Shown here: positions 61,101-64,000 of the stretch, piece after piece
Numbering within the stretch: position 1 is the stretch's first letter
Layout of the letters: every line of letters begins with the position of its first letter
NCBI GenBank assembly: GCA_032871835.1
Contig: CM065299.1
Location: 33,530,074 to 33,594,073, forward strand
Source: Dipteronia dyeriana
Taxonomy: Eukaryota > Streptophyta > Magnoliopsida > Sapindales > Sapindaceae
Length of the DNA: 64,000 nt
Direction: 5' to 3'
Position numbers and translations under genes: made by a program
Notes under the pieces: model-generated
What the model saw: the letters and a program-made list of their open reading frames with translations, nothing else
The model's database searches: none
What the model was told of the DNA's origin: nothing

Positions 61101-62392
61101 GAGGCATGTATCCACTGTGAGCACCTAGTAAAGGATCTGAAACAACAACAAGTTAATATGGAAGTGCGAGGGGTATATTGAAGATGGGTACTGAAGGGAA
61201 GCTAGAGCTACTAGTGCCTCCGAGTGAATCCGTATGATCTTCAATAATGGAGTTTTTTAAAGTGTTTCTTGTATTACCTATCACTTGTGTATGTACCAAT
61301 GTTCTTAGTTTTGACTTCTTCTTTTTTTAGGTGGTGGAGGAGCTGACCCGAGCCTTAGTTTACCAGAAGAAGCAGGCTGTAGAGATATCTTAGTTGAAGA
61401 GATCTCTTTTTGAAAAGGATAAAGCTCTCCAGTCCTCATCTGTCAGTGCATCCAAAGTCAGGTAGTACAAGGAAAAGCTGAAGACTTATGTTGCAACTGA
61501 GATTGCTCTGAGGAAAACTATTGCCAAAGTTCAGGGCAAAGCCTACGCAACTGCGACGACTCAGAGAACTCACTACAAGGAACACTGAGCTGGAGAAAAG
61601 GGTCGCAATGGCAAAGTTGTAAAGCGTTAAGCTTGAGTCAGGGGCCATCCTAGCTGAAGCAACAACAAATAAACTCAAGTAGAAAACCCGAATTACCTGA
61701 GAAACCATTACCTCTACTCAGCAAGTCATGTTTGAGATGCAACAGGCATCTGAGGAGGCTCGGGTCACCTATAAGCACCTAGTAAAGAATCTGGAACAGT
61801 AACAAGTTAGTGTGGAGGTGCTTTCCTAGGAGGTCAGATCAACCCTTAAAGTCTAGAATGTGGACCGTTACAAGAGGTCTACAGCCTTTGATGTTGTCAT
61901 GCTGAGAGAATTTGAAAGAGGGTTGGCCAATGCTTGAGTGTTCTTTGGTGGCAAGGAGAGGTCCATATGGGAGGTTTACCGGAAATGAGATAGGACTATC
62001 AAAGGCATGAATACGAGTCCTTGGAAGCCATAAAGGATCAAAAGATCAGGTAAAGGGCCTATTGCAGATCCATCGGGAATGACCCTCACCCTATGCACCT
62101 GGAGTTTCCCTTAAAGTCTTCTTTAGTGGCCTTCCATGCTAGCGAAGACAGAGGCATCCTGACGAAAGGAATTGATGTTGGCTCTTTGCCAAGCACAGAT
62201 TATTCTTCATTTATGGCTGTCAACCGAGAGGATGACATCAGTTGGCCGGACTTCATAAACCTGACCAAGGATTACGGGGCTGAAAACCTTCCTCCTAGCG
62301 GATCCAGACCTCGGGTTATTCGAGTACTCTGGATGCTTGACCCTTTTGTCCTGCTCTCTATCTATGTTGTTCATCTAACCACAATTTTGTAA
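58196..62392 (+). pseudogene. Antisense gene of the Tat element, coiled-coil protein (broken)
   Basis: On the strand opposite to pol, with the ATG at 58196 (MDPTLHYQYFKLLMRVIKAG). A second block (about 58530-58800) reads LVKVKINEVPRERRARMLKF and GDRVLWNPPSDTV; this may correspond to the putative gypsy-type transposon domain (PF04195), not tested. About 59080-59330 reads FVSGDWSEVMVPDPTQRLTK. After an intron-like gap come a Ser/Arg/Glu-rich part (59640-59820), two copies of a coiled-coil exon (about 60680-61160 and 61330-61820) and a C-terminal part with SLVAFHASEDRGILTKGIDV (62093-62392). GTAAGT / TTTTTAG borders at about 60606 and 60676 mark an intron that is duplicated with the coiled coil. 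Many stops make this copy inactive. The role of such genes is unknown. Confidence 0.6.
60517..61820 (+). repeat. 651-bp tandem duplication in the antisense gene
   Basis: Units 60517-61167 and 61168-61820 are diverged direct copies. Both contain AATAATGGAGTTTTT, an intron, GAGCTGACCC, AAGGAAAAGCTGAAGACT, GTCATGTTTGAGATGCAACA and CACCTAGTAAAG. Each carries one intron and one coiled-coil block. Confidence 0.85.
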
Positions 62393-62399
62393 TCTCTTG

Positions 62400-63500
62400 A
62401 TTTTATGATATTAATGACACCATTATCTTTCCATTTTGCCGTTTGTACTTAGACAAGTAACTTAGCATGCATTGAATGTTTTGGTGTATTGATCAAGAAT
62501 ACTAGGGGGCTTATGCTAAATCAAGTGACTAGCTAAAAACTGAGCGATATGTGAACGGTTATAGTCGTTCGCTAACTTGAACTACACACATTGTACCGTA
62601 CCAAGCTAACTATCTCGGTTGTAACCAAATCCTTACATACGGCGAGGATCATTTCGTAACTTAATCCCCCGTTTTTCATCTTTAACCAAACACTTTATGC
62701 CTGGTCGGGTTTGTTCAACAAAATTTGCTATTTTTCTAACAGCACCAGGCGATACGATTTTGGCCTGACTGGTTGTCTTTACCTCGTGCTACATAGCTTA
62801 AATCATATGTTAGTTGTCATGCTGAATTTGAACGGTCTACTTTTTATTGAGCATTTTTTTAGTGATCATAATTATGAATTGGCTCGAACTATGTGTGTTG
62901 CCTTGCACTGAGTCGACTGACTCAATTGAGACCATATTAACGCGTTCGGTTGCGTTTGTTTCTTAATTAGTTATTCATTTTTTAGTCATACTTGGTTTGG
63001 ATACACCATCCTTAACCAAGTAGCCTTAGCATGACCAGGACTGTTTATCAACTTAAACTATATTAAGTTTATCGTCCCAACTTTGACCAAGTAACTACTT
63101 GTGACAGGGTTAGTCGTGACACCTTTTTGAGCAGCATCGGGTAGACCATTTATGTTGGCCCGATCGATTACTTTAACCCCCGACAGATTTGTTGCTTTTA
63201 TTCTTTTGTCAAGTAGTATCTGTTATAGACCATTTACATGGTATCTAGTTTATAGACACTTGTCTTTTATCTGTCAACTAAATCATTGGGACATCTCCCA
63301 ATAGTCTGTTGATCAAGATTCGTTGCAATATAGTGACTTATATCATACTATCTTTACAAACGCTTAAATTTTATTAGCAACTGTTTCTAGCATAGATATT
63401 TCGTTCCCCATATAACTCTTGGCGCATACCATCAACTCTTAGCCCATAGATATTTCATTTCATATCCTCGACATGTCCCTTTTCTCCTCTAACTCGTCTA
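62400..63500. other. Tat element spacer between the antisense gene and integrase
   Basis: No coding region was recognised on either strand. Confidence 0.4.
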
Positions 63501-63509
63501 GATTCTGTT

Positions 63510-64000
63510 CTAACATTTCTACATTTACCTCGGAATGAAAGAGTTGTACCCAAGGTGAATTATGAATTACCTCAACCGGGATTCTACCTCAGTCACAAAT
63601 GCTAGTGAATAAGTGGTATCTCCTATCGAGGTCCTCTCCGTGATCCGGTATGCCCACAAGACTTCATGTAGTTTGTCTACCCAATTCTCTTTCTTAGCAT
63701 CCGGTTTTCCCTCCAGGGTATTCCTAATTATACTGTTTACTGCTTCCTTTTAACCATTGGTCTGAGGATGGTCTGAGGATGGCCTGGTGTGGCATAATAA
63801 TTCTTTATACAGAAGTCCTAACACATGTTCCTGAAGTTGTCACTGTTGAACTGGGTCCCCGTTTTATGTGATTATTGTGTCCGAGATTCCAAATAGGTAA
63901 ATGATATTCTTTTTCACGAAACTGTTCATGTTAGCTTCAAATATACGCACCAGTGCTTCTGCATCTACCCATTTTGTGAAGCAATCTACAACCAAAATAG
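63510..64000 (-). pseudogene. Integrase of the Tat element (partial, broken)
   Basis: On the minus strand from the window edge: ILVVDCFTKWVDAEALVRIF, NIIYLFGISDTIIT, then a stop, NGDPVQ, HPQTNG near 63760, and ENWVDKLHEVLWAYRI. These match the catalytic core of gypsy integrases. A short perfect duplication of TCTGAGGATGG (63761-63782) sits beside the HPQTNG motif, and several stops follow. Confidence 0.8.

Larger units (their letters stand above)
56948..64000 (-). mobile_element. Tat-lineage Ty3/gypsy element, 3' portion (runs off the window)
   Basis: The LTR at 56948-57752 is followed to the right by the purine-rich complement of ATACCCCCTTAAAC, so it is the 3' LTR of a minus-strand element. 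Integrase remains lie at the far right (63500-64000). Between them is a long region carrying a gene in the opposite direction, an arrangement known from Tat-lineage elements such as Grande and RIRE2. It inserted into the 5' LTR of the copia element. Its 5' half is beyond the window. Confidence 0.8.

Noticed and set aside
1..64000. CRISPR array, bacterial operon, rRNA gene or canonical tRNA gene
   Set aside because: No regularly spaced identical repeats, no rRNA core motifs and no cloverleaf with proper box A/B spacing were seen.

Overview
The window looks like nuclear DNA of a flowering plant, most likely a eudicot (inference). It has spliced genes with AT-rich introns, two plant-type host loci, and many nested plant transposable elements. 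I saw nothing bacterial, no CRISPR array and no rRNA gene, and recognised no intact tRNA gene.

Host loci. (1) 24276-30578, plus strand: a complete 15-exon class II diterpene cyclase. I could follow its splice sites to an 829-residue protein with the DIDD catalytic motif and the His/Asn and His residues of gibberellin-type ent-copalyl diphosphate synthases. (2) 33316-50733, minus strand: a six-exon NAA20 locus (catalytic subunit of the NatB N-terminal acetyltransferase), convergent with the first. It carries a nonsense codon and a lost splice acceptor, so it is probably a pseudogene. Its 13.7-kb third intron is filled with nested transposable elements.

Layout. 1-2833: gag and 5' LTR of a minus-strand Tat-lineage Ty3/gypsy element. 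2834-9301: AT-rich spacer with a long inverted repeat, CT microsatellites, a GGT minisatellite and a possible SINE. 9316-15099: full-length but mutated L1-type LINE (minus strand) with a 14-bp target duplication. 15114-24000: many small elements (PIF/Harbinger-like, hAT-like, foldback) and a solo LTR of the same Tat-like family with a perfect GAATT duplication. 24-30.6 kb: diterpene cyclase. 33.3-50.7 kb: NAA20 locus, whose intron 3 holds a miniature copia derivative (36052-37193) and a chromodomain Ty3/gypsy element (37368-48920). The gypsy element is itself interrupted by a 3.8-kb hAT transposon in its chromodomain and by a young small LTR element upstream of its reverse transcriptase. 51170-51715: another hAT-like element. 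52087-56947: degenerate Ty1/copia element whose 5' LTR is cut by a second Tat element (56948 to the window end). That second Tat element carries an antisense gene with its own TATA box.

Most transposable-element genes here are broken. The cyclase is the only locus I judge clearly functional. Boundaries marked by matching target-site duplications are firm; AT-rich small elements without them are tentative.
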